DNA of 64,000 bases, taken from NCBI RefSeq assembly GCF_015461805.1, contig NZ_JACVZE010000005.1, positions 62,001 to 126,000 on the forward strand. The letters are read 5' to 3'. The position numbers and the translations under genes are program-made. This document shows, piece after piece, positions 24,029 to 36,173 of the stretch. The notes below the pieces were generated by a model. That model saw only the letters and a list, made by a program, of their open reading frames with translations. It searched no databases and was not told the origin of the DNA. Each line of letters begins with the position of its first letter. Positions within the stretch are counted from its first letter, which is position 1. Origin of the DNA: Pseudomonas pisciculturae (GTDB taxonomy: Bacteria > Pseudomonadota > Gammaproteobacteria > Pseudomonadales > Pseudomonadaceae).

Positions 24029-25582
24029 TCAGTGAACTGCCGTCATTCCGGAAGCCAACTGCATGACTTTTTCCTGGGTCGCCTCATCGCGGCTCAGGGT
24101 GCCCATCAATTCGCCTTCATGCATCACCATCACCCGGTCGCTCATGCCCAGCACTTCCGGCAGCTCCGAAGAGATCATGATCACCGCCATGCCTTCGCTG
24201 GCGAGGAAGGCGATCAAGCGATAGATCTCGGCCTTTGCGCCGACGTCGATGCCACGGGTGGGCTCGTCCAGGATCAACAACCGCGGGTTGGTCATCAGCC
24301 AGCGTGCCAACAGGGCTTTTTGCTGGTTGCCGCCCGACAAGGTGTCGATGCACTGCTCAAGGGACGGGGTCTTGACCCGCAATTTCTTGCACATGTCTTC
24401 GCACAGCACGCGCAGGGCTTTTTGCTGGATGAAACCGTTGCCGGTGTAGTGCGGCAGCACCGCCATTTCCATGTTCTCCAGCACCGACAGGCACGGGAAC
24501 AGGCCACTGAGCTTGCGGTCCTCGGTCAACAGCGCAAAGCCCTTCTCAATGGCCATGTGCGGGTCGGTAATGCGCACCGGCTTGCCGTCGAGGCTGATCT
24601 GGCCGCTGCTGCTGGGGGTGATGCCAAAAATGGTTTCGGCCACATTAGTACGGCCCGAGCCCATCAGCCCAGCGATGCCAAGGATTTCGCCGGCATGCAG
24701 GTCGAAGGACACGTCTTTGAACACACCGTCCAGGGTCAAATCGCGCACCGACAACAGCAGCTCACCGATAGGCGTTTCGCGCACCGGGAACAACTGGCTC
24801 AGTTCGCGCCCGACCATCATCGAGATCAGGCTGTCGCTGTTCATGCTGTCGGCGCGTTGCAGGCCGATGTAGTGGCCGTCGCGGAACACCGCCACTTCAT
24901 CGGCGATGGCGAATACTTCGTTCATCTTGTGTGTGATGTAGACGATGCCTTTGCCCTGGGACTTGAGGTCGGCAATGATCGAAAACAGGTGGGCCACTTC
25001 CTTGTCGGTGATGGCCGAAGTCGGCTCATCCATGATCAGGATGTCGGAGTCGTAGGACACGGCCTTGGCAATCTCGACCATCTGCCGCTCGGCGATGCTC
25101 AGGTTGCCCACATGCTCCTCAGGGTCGAGGTTGATGCGCAGGCGCGCCAGCAACTCGGCGGTGCAACGGTGCATCTCGCGGTGGTTGACCATGTGCAGGC
25201 CGTTAAGCTGCTCACGGCCGATCCAGATGTTCTCGGCGATGCTCATGTGGGGCATCAGGTTGAGTTCCTGGTGGATCATCGCGATCCCGGCCTTCTGGGC
25301 CGCCAGGGGTGTTTCAAACACAATCGGCTTGCCACGCAGGCGTATCTCACCGGCGTCGGGCTGGTAGATGCCGGCGATGATCTTCATCAACGTCGACTTG
25401 CCCGCACCGTTCTCGCCCATCAGCGCCAGCACTGTGCCGGGGCGCACCCGCAGCTGCACATCGGCCAGGGCAATGACGCCAGGAAAGCCTTTGCTGATAT
25501 TGCTGATTTCCAACAGGTAGGGTTCTTCCAGCTCTACAGGCTGGATACCGGGTGGCTGCGAGGCAGTGGCTTGAGCAAGCAT
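24029..25582 (-). CDS. Sugar (inositol) ABC transporter ATP-binding protein
   Basis: A 517-residue double ABC protein of the RbsA/MglA class. The first domain (residues 20-255) has a canonical Walker A (GENGAGKST), the signature LSIAERQ and Walker [13 protein letters not shown]. The second domain (265-510) has a degenerate Walker A (GLMGSGRT), LSGGNQQK and [14 protein letters not shown], which is normal for this class. It energises the linked permease. ATG 25582, preceded by GGAG, is preferred over an in-frame ATG five codons upstream. A hairpin separates it from the binding-protein gene. Confidence 0.93.
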   Translation of the reverse strand: MLAQATASQPPGIQPVELEEPYLLEISNISKGFPGVIALADVQLRVRPGTVLALMGENGAGKSTLMKIIAGIYQPDAGEIRLRGKPIVFETPLAAQKAGIAMIHQELNLMPHMSIAENIWIGREQLNGLHMVNHREMHRCTAELLARLRINLDPEEHVGNLSIAERQMVEIAKAVSYDSDILIMDEPTSAITDKEVAHLFSIIADLKSQGKGIVYITHKMNEVFAIADEVAVFRDGHYIGLQRADSMNSDSLISMMVGRELSQLFPVRETPIGELLLSVRDLTLDGVFKDVSFDLHAGEILGIAGLMGSGRTNVAETIFGITPSSSGQISLDGKPVRITDPHMAIEKGFALLTEDRKLSGLFPCLSVLENMEMAVLPHYTGNGFIQQKALRVLCEDMCKKLRVKTPSLEQCIDTLSGGNQQKALLARWLMTNPRLLILDEPTRGIDVGAKAEIYRLIAFLASEGMAVIMISSELPEVLGMSDRVMVMHEGELMGTLSRDEATQEKVMQLASGMTAVH

Positions 25583-25600
25583 AGGGAGGTACTCCATCTG

Positions 25601-25622
25601 CAGGGCGGCCTTAACCGCCCTG
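25601..25622 (-). promoter_or_regulatory. Intercistronic hairpin after the binding-protein gene
   Basis: The stem CAGGGCGG/CCGCCCTG with a six-base loop lies between the stop of the binding-protein gene and the start of the ATPase gene. No T-run follows, so full termination is unlikely. It probably stabilises the upstream mRNA, letting the binding protein be made in excess over the membrane components. Confidence 0.6.
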
Positions 25623-25646
25623 CCGGCTTTTGTTGTTATGTCAGGG

Positions 25647-26582
25647 CTATTTGAAGTCTTTGACGTTTTCCGGGGTGATCAGTTGGAACGGGATGACGAT
25701 GTTCTGTTCGATCGTCTCCTTCTTCGCCAACTGGCGTGCCGCGTCTACCGAGCCGACCCCTTGGCCCTTGGCATCCTGGAACACCGACACGGTCATTTCG
25801 CCTTTGCTGATGGCGTTCAAGCCATCCTGCGTGCCGTCGACACCGGCAATCAACACGCTGCCCGGCTTGGACCCGGCCGACTTAAGGGCCATGGCCGCGC
25901 CAATCGCCATTTCATCGTTGTTAGAGAGCACCGCGTCAAACTGACGGCCCTGGGTCAGCCAGTCGTTGACCAAGGTCATGCCGCGATCGCGCAGCCAGAT
26001 ACCGGTCTGCTCTTGCTCGATCTTGATATCCGGGTATTTTTTCAGGACATCCTTGATGCCCTTGGTGCGGTTAGTCGTGGAGTTGTTTGCCAGGTCACCC
26101 AGCAGAATCACGATATTGCCCTTGCCGCCCATTTTTTCGGCGATGTACTGCATCTGCAGCCGGCCGGCCTCTTCATCATCGGAGGTCACAGCGGCTACGC
26201 CTTTGGGCAAGTCCTTCTGGTCTGGCCGGCGATTGACGTAGACCAGTGGAATGCCGGCCTCGGTTGCGGCCTTGCTGATGCGCGCCGTGGAAGCGGTATC
26301 CACCGGGGTCACGATAATCGCATCGACCTTCTGGCTGATGAAATTCTCGACCTGGCTCAGTTGCTTGACCACATCGGCGCGCGCGTCTTCGAACTGCAAT
26401 TGCACGCCGTCGCCCTTGGGCAGGGTTTTGACGTGCTGTTCCATATAGCCGCGAACACTGGTCAGGTAATTGTCATCAAAACTCGAAAAAGTCACGCCGA
26501 CTTTCAGGTCGGCAGCCAGCGCAGCACCGCTGGCCAGCAGCATGGATAAGGCCAGCGCGGTAAAACGGATCGGGGTCTTCAT
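25647..26582 (-). CDS. Sugar (inositol) ABC transporter substrate-binding protein
   Basis: A 311-residue periplasmic protein with a clear signal peptide ([23 protein letters not shown]) and a Peripla_BP_4 (RbsB-like) fold: [86 protein letters not shown]. It captures the sugar for the linked permease. Location beside iolG and the rest of the iol genes makes myo-inositol the likely ligand. The start is decided by the signal peptide; a frame extension to 26780 has no such features. It is first in the importer transcript. Confidence 0.93.
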   Translation of the reverse strand: MKTPIRFTALALSMLLASGAALAADLKVGVTFSSFDDNYLTSVRGYMEQHVKTLPKGDGVQLQFEDARADVVKQLSQVENFISQKVDAIIVTPVDTASTARISKAATEAGIPLVYVNRRPDQKDLPKGVAAVTSDDEEAGRLQMQYIAEKMGGKGNIVILLGDLANNSTTNRTKGIKDVLKKYPDIKIEQEQTGIWLRDRGMTLVNDWLTQGRQFDAVLSNNDEMAIGAAMALKSAGSKPGSVLIAGVDGTQDGLNAISKGEMTVSVFQDAKGQGVGSVDAARQLAKKETIEQNIVIPFQLITPENVKDFK

Positions 26583-26945
26583 GAACGGTCTGTCTCCACT
26601 TTCTTGTTGGTTTTGTTGGACGTTGCGTTGATCAGAGCGGGTCTTGCGAAGTCGCCAGTCGAACGATGGGTGCGCCGGGAATGCAGCAGACCAGCGCGCC
26701 TTTGTTTTCGACGCACAGCACATTAAGGAAGGAGAAGTAGAACGGCCGGGCGCGGGGCAGAGCGCGGGGCGTTGAGGCAAGGCGGAAAATTTGCAGTACA
26801 GCGTTGAAGATTTTCATCTGACGGTACCTGGTTGTTTTCGATCTTGTTTTTGTTTGAGTCGTGCGGGTCGAGCCCGAACGTACTTATTGCAACCTGGAAA
26901 AGACTTTATTGGAAAATAATTTCCATATCAACATCTTTTAGAATT
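26583..26945. other. Promoter region of the importer, about 360 bases
   Basis: A long leader upstream of the binding-protein gene. It contains the palindrome at 26911-26924, matching the one before iolC/iolR, so the importer promoter probably lies here. A 61-codon minus-strand frame (26632-26817) is present, but its composition does not look like protein. Confidence 0.6.
26911..26924. promoter_or_regulatory. Candidate inositol-regulator operator
   Basis: GGAAAATAATTTCC is a near-perfect palindrome (minus strand GGAAATTATTTTCC). It differs by only two bases from the GGAATATATTTTCC palindrome in the iolC/iolR intergenic region, which suggests one regulator binds both sites. Confidence 0.55.
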
Positions 26946-27974
26946 TTATTCTATTTTTATTGAAATCACCTGCTGACGCTCGGCGCTCAGGCGTGCGGCG
27001 TCCAATATACGGGTGGTTTCGAGCGCATCATAGGCGTCCACAGGCAACGGTCCCTGACCTTGCACGGCACTTTGCAACTGCCGATAGAACTGCGTCCAGC
27101 AGCCCTTCTCCGACGGCACCCGCTCGCGTTCATCACCCTGCTCGAACCAGCCCCAGCGTCGGTGTTCTTCGGCGCCCCAGTGCTCGCCTTCGGTCTTCGG
27201 CGACTTGCCGGCCATCAGCGCCTCTTCCTGACCATCCAGGCCATCGACGGTGTAGCAACCCGAAGTACCACTGACACGAAAACGCGGTGCCTGGCTGTTT
27301 TGCAACGCGTTGCCCCACAGGTGTGAAACTACGCCGTTGGCATGGGTCAGGGAGACAAAGAAGCCGTGGTCAAGGGTTGGGTGTTCGGGGCTGAACTGCA
27401 ATTGTGCGAACACCCGGTCCACCGGGCCGAACAGTTGCAGCGCCTGGTCCACCAGGTGGCTGCCCAAGTCCCGCAGCCAACCGCCGCCACTGGCATTGCC
27501 CACGGCTTGAGGGCTGTAGCGTTCCACGCGGGATTCAAAACGGGTGATGGTGCCCAGGGCGCCAGCGTCGATGAGTTTGCGCAGGGTCAGGTAGTCGGAG
27601 TCCCAGCGGCGATTCTGGTAGACGCTCAGCAGCACCTCATGGCGTTCGGCGGCGGTGATCAAGGCTTGCGCCTGTTCGGCATTGGCGGCGAACGGTTTAT
27701 CGCTGACCACGGTGAGGCCGTGCTCGATGGCTTCCAGCACCAGCGCCGGGCGGCCTTTGAGGGTGGTGGAGATGACCAGGGTGTCGACGCCGGCTTCGAC
27801 GATCTGGCCGATGCTGTCAAACGCTTTGAGACCTGGGTGGTCGCTCGCCAATTGCTTACGGCGTTCGGGGGATCGTGTAACGACGCCAACAAACGTGGCG
27901 CCGGGCAGTGTTGCAATCAGCGGCGCATGAAAAAAGCGCCCTCCGTGGCCGTAGCCGACTAGTCCGATTCGCAT
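26946..27974 (-). CDS. Gfo/Idh/MocA-family oxidoreductase
   Basis: A 342-residue NAD(P)-dependent dehydrogenase. The Rossmann motif MRIGLVGYGHGGRFFHAPL stands at the start, and the family block SDKPFAANAEQAQAL (EKP-like, here DKP) near residue 90-110. A C-terminal alpha/beta substrate domain follows. It is likely a cyclitol or sugar dehydrogenase supporting the inositol locus, for example for another inositol isomer; the substrate is inferred. ATG 27974 begins the Rossmann fold, so the longer frame to 28052 is rejected. A REPIN lies just upstream, separating it from iolG, so it may have its own promoter or be expressed at a lower level. Confidence 0.9.
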   Translation of the reverse strand: MRIGLVGYGHGGRFFHAPLIATLPGATFVGVVTRSPERRKQLASDHPGLKAFDSIGQIVEAGVDTLVISTTLKGRPALVLEAIEHGLTVVSDKPFAANAEQAQALITAAERHEVLLSVYQNRRWDSDYLTLRKLIDAGALGTITRFESRVERYSPQAVGNASGGGWLRDLGSHLVDQALQLFGPVDRVFAQLQFSPEHPTLDHGFFVSLTHANGVVSHLWGNALQNSQAPRFRVSGTSGCYTVDGLDGQEEALMAGKSPKTEGEHWGAEEHRRWGWFEQGDERERVPSEKGCWTQFYRQLQSAVQGQGPLPVDAYDALETTRILDAARLSAERQQVISIKIE

Positions 27975-28008
27975 GATTTCACTCCATCTAAACGTGAAAA
28001 CCCAATCT

Positions 28009-28103
28009 AAATGTGGGAGGGGGCTTGCTCCCGATTGCAGTGTGTCAGCCAATTAATGAATGTCTGAACCACCGCCATCGGGAGCAAGCCCCCTCCCACA
28101 TTT
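28009..28103. repeat. REPIN
   Basis: Arms AATGTGGGAGGGGGCTTGCTCCCGAT and its inverse flank a short centre. It sits between iolG and the MocA-type dehydrogenase on the same strand, so it may stabilise the iolG 3' end or reduce read-through. Confidence 0.92.
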
Positions 28104-28132
28104 TTGACTGCATTCCACCTGTGGGATTGTGG

Positions 28133-31094
<2,962 letters not shown>

Positions 31095-31104
31095 GTCGCG
31101 CCCC

Positions 31105-31893
31105 TTAAAGGTCCAGTAGCCAGCTGTGCTGCGGGTCGTTGTGGAAGTGCCAGGCACGCTTGGGGCCGGCCATCACGTTCAAATAGTAGGACTCGTAGCC
31201 GTACGGCACGCTGACCGGGTGATAACCCTTGGGCACCACCACCAGGTCGCTGTTTTCTACCGCCATGGCCTGGTCGATACTGCGGTCATCGGTGTAGACG
31301 CGCTGAAACACAAAGCCCTGGGGCGGGTTGATCTGGTGGTAATAGGTTTCTTCCAGGAAGCTCTGGTGCGGCAGGTCATCGGTGTCGTGCTTGTGCGGCG
31401 GGTAGCTGGACGAATGCCCCGAGGGCGTGCGTACTTCCACCACCAGCAGGGAGTGGGCCGGCGACGTGTCCGGCAGGATATCGCACACGTAGCGGGTATT
31501 GGCGCCCTTGCCGCGCACACTGCGCTTGCAGTCTTGCGGGCGGATCAGGCGCGGCTCGTAGCCGTCTGTACCGGGGGCTGCGCACACGGCAATCTGCACA
31601 TCGCTCAACGCGGTGACCTGGGCGGTGGTACCGGGCGGCAGGTAGGCGGCAAAGGGGGATTTGTCTTCGAACACCGACTGGCGATCCCCCAGGTTCTGCC
31701 AGTTGAAGCCCTCGCCTTCGATATTTACCCGGCCGCTGAGCAGCACCAGGCACAGTTCTTTATCGCCTGCGTTGACCGGCAGGGTTTCCCCCAGGCTCAG
31801 GCGGTAGGCTTTAAACCCTACGTATTCCAGGCGCCCGTCTTCCAGGGCGACCATGGTTTGCCCGCGTTTGTTGCTCTTAACCAGCAGGCTCAT
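31105..31893 (-). CDS. iolB: 5-deoxy-glucuronate isomerase
   Basis: A 262-residue bicupin protein. [13 protein letters not shown] supplies metal-binding histidines, with [20 protein letters not shown] and [26 protein letters not shown], typical of the KduI/IolB family. It converts 5-deoxyglucuronate to 2-deoxy-5-keto-gluconate in inositol catabolism. Its ATG overlaps the stop of iolE by four bases, so the two are translationally coupled. Length is normal for the family. Confidence 0.94.
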   Translation of the reverse strand: MSLLVKSNKRGQTMVALEDGRLEYVGFKAYRLSLGETLPVNAGDKELCLVLLSGRVNIEGEGFNWQNLGDRQSVFEDKSPFAAYLPPGTTAQVTALSDVQIAVCAAPGTDGYEPRLIRPQDCKRSVRGKGANTRYVCDILPDTSPAHSLLVVEVRTPSGHSSSYPPHKHDTDDLPHQSFLEETYYHQINPPQGFVFQRVYTDDRSIDQAMAVENSDLVVVPKGYHPVSVPYGYESYYLNVMAGPKRAWHFHNDPQHSWLLDL

Positions 31894-32783
31894 GCTTTCG
31901 TCCTCTCGGTGAGCAGCGCACGCAGGGTGTCGTAGCCCTTTTTTGCGTACTCATAGCTGGGCGCCACCGCCGGGTCCTGCTCGGCTTCCACCACCAGCCA
32001 GCCTTCGTATTTCGCGGCCAGCAGTACATCCAGCAGTTCGGCAAAGTCGATATCGCCATCACCGGGCACGGTAAATGTGCCGTTGACGATGCAATCGGGG
32101 AAGCTCCACATCTGGTTGCGCGCCAGTTGCACCACCGGTTTGCGCACGTCCTTGAAGTGTACGTGGCACACGCGGTCGATGTGCTTGCGCAGCACTTCAA
32201 GAGGATCGCCGCCGCCCATGTAGCAGTGGCCTGAATCGAACAGCAGGCCGACCTCCGGGCCGGTGCGTTGCATCAACTGGTCGATGTCTTGCGGGGATTC
32301 GACATAGGCGCCCATATGGTGGTGGTACGCCAGGCGTACGCCTTGAGACAGGGTGAAACGCGCCAGCTCAGTGAGCTTGTCGGCGTAGTCCTGCCAGGCC
32401 TGCTCGCTGTGAAAGCGCGGGCGTTCGATCAGGCGGATGCGCGAGCCCTGGATGGAGTCGGCGACTTCGCCGTAAACCAGCACTGTGGCGCCGTTTTGTT
32501 TGAGCAGTTCGACGTGACCGGCGATGGCTTCGATTTCTTCGGCCACCGAACGCTGCGCCAGGCGGCTGGAGTACCAGCCGGAGACGAGCGCCAGGTCGTA
32601 GGGGCGCAACACGTCGCCGACGCCCTTGGCGTCTTTAGGGAATTTGCCGTTGAGTTCGAAACCTTCGTAGCCGATTTGCTTGCCTTCGGCGAGGGCGGTA
32701 CTCAGAGGCGTTTCACCGCCCAGGGCCGGCAGGTCGTCGTTGCTCCAGGAAATCGGGTTGATGCCAATTCGGATTGCGGGCAT
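31890..32783 (-). CDS. iolE: Inosose dehydratase
   Basis: A 297-residue TIM-barrel of the xylose-isomerase-like family. The start RIGINPISWSNDDLPALG and the blocks LAYHHHMGAYVES, GLLFDSGHCYMGGGDP, VCHVHFKDVR and GWLVVEAEQDP carry the metal-ligand pattern (Glu, Asp-His, His, Glu) of IolE. It dehydrates scyllo-inosose to the diketone used by IolD. It overlaps iolB by four bases. A REPIN lies between it and iolC. Confidence 0.95.
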   Translation of the reverse strand: MPAIRIGINPISWSNDDLPALGGETPLSTALAEGKQIGYEGFELNGKFPKDAKGVGDVLRPYDLALVSGWYSSRLAQRSVAEEIEAIAGHVELLKQNGATVLVYGEVADSIQGSRIRLIERPRFHSEQAWQDYADKLTELARFTLSQGVRLAYHHHMGAYVESPQDIDQLMQRTGPEVGLLFDSGHCYMGGGDPLEVLRKHIDRVCHVHFKDVRKPVVQLARNQMWSFPDCIVNGTFTVPGDGDIDFAELLDVLLAAKYEGWLVVEAEQDPAVAPSYEYAKKGYDTLRALLTERTKA

Positions 32784-32828
32784 GGCTGCACCTTTTGTTT
32801 TTATCTAGAGATCGCTTGGATCTGCTTT

Positions 32829-32920
32829 ATGTGGGAGGGGGCTTGCCCCCGATGGCGGTGTGTCAGGTAACACATCCATAACTGAGCCACCGCTATCGGG
32901 AGCAAGCCCCCTCCCACATT
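32829..32920. repeat. REPIN
   Basis: Arms ATGTGGGAGGGGGCTTGCCCCCGATGGCGG and its inverse. It interrupts the iol operon between iolC and iolE and may uncouple the levels of the upstream kinase/aldolase and downstream enzymes. Confidence 0.92.
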
Positions 32921-32948
32921 TGATTGCATTTCATATTGAAGGCTGTGT

Positions 32949-34886
32949 TCAGCCGCGAGCACTGCGCCAGGCATTGATCAACTGTTCAAACGTCGCCTGA
33001 ACCCGCTGAATCAACGTCTCATCATCAATCTCCCCCGCCAGCCACGCACGGCTTGGCTCCTGGAAGATCGTGCGGCCCACGGCAAAGCCGCGGCAAGTGG
33101 TGCTCTGGCTGGCTTGCTGGAAACCATCGGCGAGAAACTCCGCCGAGGCATTCAGGCCCAGCAGGACCACGCCACGGCAGTACGGGTCGCGTTCCTGGAT
33201 CAGTTCGTCGAGCTTTTTCCAGTCTTCGGCCGACTGCGCCTCGATCTTCCACCACGCCGGGTAGATGCCCAGGTTGTACAGGCGCTTAAGGCTGCGATAC
33301 AGCACGTCCGGGTAGGTGGATGGGTGATCCTTGGGCGGGATGACTTCCAGCAGCAGCTCATGGCCACTGACCAGGGAGGCCTCGTACACCGCCTTGAGCT
33401 GGGCTTCCTGTTCTAGGCGCAGCAGGGGTTCATCGTCTGGGTGGTATTGCACCAGGCACTTGATGATCTGCTCTTGCGGCCAGGCAATCAGGTTGCTGCC
33501 AAGGGAACGCCCGTGTTCAAACGCCAGCGGGCGTGAGTTCTGCACTTCCACCGGGCGGGCGATCCACCAGCCGCGACCGCTGGCGGCGTTGAGGGCGTCC
33601 TGACCGAAGCGCTGGTCGGCCAGCAGGCCCACATCGGCGGCAACGCCTTGCTCAGCGAGCTTTTTCTCTACGCGCTCGATGGCTTGGATAAACAATTGCT
33701 TGGCCGCACTGATGCGCGTGGTGTCCTGGCCGCCGCGTTGGGCCAGGTCTACCAGTTGCCAGCGGTGGTCGAAGGCAAAGATGAACAGTTGCTTCCATTG
33801 CTTGCGCGGCACCGACACGCGGTGCAGGCGTTGCAGGGTCACGTCCTGGTCGGGCCGGGTGATCGGCACCGGGCTGTTGAACAGGTATTCCAGTTCGGCC
33901 AGCGTTGGCATGGCCGGGGCGCAGGCGTGGCGCGAGACCACCAGGCCACCGCAAGCGTTGGCCAACTGGCTGCAACGTTCGTCGCTGGCGTCGTTAATCC
34001 AGCCGCTGAGGAAGCCCGACATAAAGGCATCACCGGCGCCCAGTACGTTGAGTACTTCAACCCGCACACCGGGGTAGATCGCACCGTCCTCCAAACGCGC
34101 AGGGATCGCGCCATGAATCACCGTGCAGCCCTGCGGGCCAAGCTTGACCACCAGGGTGGCGGGGGTCAGTTCGCGCACATTGCGCAAGGCCGTGAGCAAG
34201 TCTTCACTGCCGCCCGCGATCAAGAACTCTTCTTCAGTGCCGACGATCAGGTCAAAGCGCGGCAGGATCTTCTGCACGTGCGCACTCACATTCTGGTCGG
34301 CAACAAACCGGGTCTCACCGTCGGCCTTACCCGCCAGGCCCCACAGCACCGGGCGGTAATCGATATCCAGCACACGTTTCACATTGTGCTTGGCCGCATA
34401 GTCCAGGGCCTGGATGCTGGCCTTGTACACGCTGTCGGTGGAGAAGTGGGTGCCGGTGATCAGCAGGGCTTTGCTGGAGGCGATAAAGGCTTCATTGATG
34501 TCTTCGGCGCGCAGGGCCATGTCGGCGCAGTTTTCGCGGTAGAACACCAGGGGGAAGGTTTCGCGGTCCTTGAGGCCCAGCAACACCAGGGCGGTGAGGC
34601 GTTCCGGGTCAACCTTGATGCCGCTGACATCGCAGCCTTCGCGGGCCAGGGATTCCACCAGGAAGCGACCCATGTGGTCGTCCCCTACCCGGCTCAACAT
34701 CGCCGACTTGAGCCCAAGCCGAGCGGTGCCGAAAGCGATATTGGCGGAGGAACCGCCGAGGTATTTGGCGAAGCTGGACACGTCCTCAAGCCGCGCACCC
34801 ACTTGCTGCGCATAGAGGTCGACGCCCAGGCGCCCGAGGCAAATCAGATCCAATTGACGCCCACTGGCAAAACGAGTCTGGCCCAT
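32949..34886 (-). CDS. iolC: Bifunctional 5-dehydro-2-deoxygluconokinase / DUF2090 aldolase
   Basis: A 645-residue fusion. Residues 1-330 are a PfkB-type sugar kinase (DLICLGRLGVDLY, KYLGGSSANIAFGTARLG; anion-hole GAGDAFMSGFLSGW). Residues 345-640 are the DUF2090 domain (FIFAFDHRWQLVDLA, ARPVEVQNSRPLAFEHG, WWKIEAQ), an aldolase-like part replacing a separate IolJ. It phosphorylates 2-deoxy-5-keto-gluconate and probably cleaves the product to dihydroxyacetone phosphate and malonate semialdehyde. It is first in the iol operon, divergent from the RpiR-type regulator. Confidence 0.94.
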   Translation of the reverse strand: MGQTRFASGRQLDLICLGRLGVDLYAQQVGARLEDVSSFAKYLGGSSANIAFGTARLGLKSAMLSRVGDDHMGRFLVESLAREGCDVSGIKVDPERLTALVLLGLKDRETFPLVFYRENCADMALRAEDINEAFIASSKALLITGTHFSTDSVYKASIQALDYAAKHNVKRVLDIDYRPVLWGLAGKADGETRFVADQNVSAHVQKILPRFDLIVGTEEEFLIAGGSEDLLTALRNVRELTPATLVVKLGPQGCTVIHGAIPARLEDGAIYPGVRVEVLNVLGAGDAFMSGFLSGWINDASDERCSQLANACGGLVVSRHACAPAMPTLAELEYLFNSPVPITRPDQDVTLQRLHRVSVPRKQWKQLFIFAFDHRWQLVDLAQRGGQDTTRISAAKQLFIQAIERVEKKLAEQGVAADVGLLADQRFGQDALNAASGRGWWIARPVEVQNSRPLAFEHGRSLGSNLIAWPQEQIIKCLVQYHPDDEPLLRLEQEAQLKAVYEASLVSGHELLLEVIPPKDHPSTYPDVLYRSLKRLYNLGIYPAWWKIEAQSAEDWKKLDELIQERDPYCRGVVLLGLNASAEFLADGFQQASQSTTCRGFAVGRTIFQEPSRAWLAGEIDDETLIQRVQATFEQLINAWRSARG

Positions 34887-35009
34887 GCTGGCTCCTGTTA
34901 TTTTTATCAGCCTGCGTTGTACCGCCGTGGGGCGGCAAACGCTCTTGGTGGGTGCAGACTAGAACGTCCAGCGGCGGCAATCAATATTTATTCCATAATT
35001 ATTTTTGGT

Positions 35010-35023
35010 GGAATATATTTTCC
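35010..35023. promoter_or_regulatory. Candidate inositol-regulator operator between iolC and iolR
   Basis: GGAATATATTTTCC lies in an AT-rich divergent region and is paired with TATTCCA at 34989-34995, which forms a wider inverted repeat with TGGAATA at 35009-35015. A nearly identical palindrome precedes the importer genes, suggesting the RpiR-type protein represses both units and possibly itself. Confidence 0.55.
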
Positions 35024-35169
35024 AATACGTCAGCATAGGGGCACGCCAGCCACCGTGCATCGTTTCAGCAGCCCACGCGGGCCGTGATGCCGGGGTATTT
35101 TTTTGCGCCTACCCTGTAGACTTGCGTCACCCATCAGCGCAACAGAACAACACGCCAGAAGGATTGCCC

Positions 35170-36078
35170 ATGTCCCGCACCGATCCCGAGACCACCCTGG
35201 AAGACACCGTCGCCAGCCCTCCGATCAATGCCGAACGTCTGTTGCAGCTGATCACCGACGAATACGAAAGCCTGCCGCGCCAGCTCAAACGCATCGCCAG
35301 CTACATGAGCCAGCAGAGCGACCGCATCATGGTCGACCGCATCAGCGACATCGCCCGCGAATGCGAAGTACACCCTTCGGCCATCGTGCGGTTCTCCCAG
35401 CGCTTCGGCTTCAGCGGGTTCAGTGAGATGCAGGCGCTGTTTCGCGAGGCCTACACCCACAAGACCACGCCGGTGCAGAACTACCAACAGCGCATCCGCA
35501 GCATGATCGCCAACAAGTCGCAGAAGGCCAGCGGCGGCGATCTGGCGCGTGAGTGCGTCAACGCCACCTTGTCTGGCATCGAGCGCCTGGGGTTGGAACT
35601 GGACGATGTGGCCTTCGACAAAGCCGTCGACCTAGTGGTCAACGCCGACAATATCTATGTGGTCGGCGTGCGCCGCTCCTTTGCGGTGGCCGATTACCTG
35701 GTCTACAACCTGCAACACACCAACAAACGCATCCACCTGATCTCAGGCCTGGGCGGCAGCTACCGCGAGCAGATGCGCAGCGTGCGCGCCAATGACCTGG
35801 TAATCGCCATCAGCTTCACGCCCTACGGCAAAGAGACCCAGCACTGCCTGCGCATTGCCCAGCATCACCAGGCCAAGACGCTGATCATCACCGACAGCAA
35901 CCTGTCGCCCCTCGCCAAGCGGGCAAATGCGGTGTTGCTCGTCAATGAGGGGTCGTCGTTTGCCTTCCGCTCATTGAGTGCCACCTTGTGTTTGTGCCAG
36001 GCGCTGTTTATTGCGGTGGCGTATCGCTTGGAGTTGAAGGTGGATGAGATTCACGAACAGGTCGGCTTTGACGACTGA
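35170..36078 (+). CDS. iolR: RpiR/MurR-family regulator of inositol catabolism
   Basis: About 302 residues. An N-terminal RpiR helix-turn-helix (LPRQLKRIASYMSQQSDRIMV, ECEVHPSAIVRFSQRFGFSGFSEMQ) precedes a C-terminal SIS sugar-phosphate isomerase-like effector domain (NIYVVGVRRSFAVADYLVYNL, DLVIAISFTPYGKETQHCL). ATG 35170 follows AGAAGGA. Divergence from iolC and the shared palindromes point to control of the iol and importer genes, most likely repression relieved by an inositol-derived metabolite. The effector is inferred, not visible. Confidence 0.88.
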   Translation: MSRTDPETTLEDTVASPPINAERLLQLITDEYESLPRQLKRIASYMSQQSDRIMVDRISDIARECEVHPSAIVRFSQRFGFSGFSEMQALFREAYTHKTTPVQNYQQRIRSMIANKSQKASGGDLARECVNATLSGIERLGLELDDVAFDKAVDLVVNADNIYVVGVRRSFAVADYLVYNLQHTNKRIHLISGLGGSYREQMRSVRANDLVIAISFTPYGKETQHCLRIAQHHQAKTLIITDSNLSPLAKRANAVLLVNEGSSFAFRSLSATLCLCQALFIAVAYRLELKVDEIHEQVGFDD

Positions 36079-36082
36079 TCTA

Positions 36083-36173
36083 CTGTGGGAGGGGGCTTGC
36101 CCCCGATGAGGGAGTGTCAGTTGGCACATTTGTCGCTGACCCACTGCAATCGGGATCAAGCCCCCTCCCACAC
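36083..36173. repeat. REPIN overlapping the 3' end of the MocR gene
   Basis: Arms CTGTGGGAGGGGGCTTGC and its inverse flank a degenerate centre. The right arm forms the last codons and stop of the convergent MocR-type gene; the left arm begins five bases after the iolR stop. Confidence 0.9.

Noticed and set aside
23777..25654. 625-codon plus-strand open frame
   Set aside because: It lies antisense to the inositol ABC ATPase and permease, lacks a ribosome binding site, and its His/Gln-rich translation is typical of the reverse strand of GC-rich genes.
26632..26817. 61-codon minus-strand frame upstream of the inositol-binding-protein gene
   Set aside because: An AGG lies upstream, but the translation (Pro/Arg/Cys-rich, no helix pattern) does not look like protein; more likely the long leader of the importer mRNA.
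33648..35087. 479-codon plus-strand open frame
   Set aside because: Antisense to iolC, which has clear PfkB and DUF2090 motifs.
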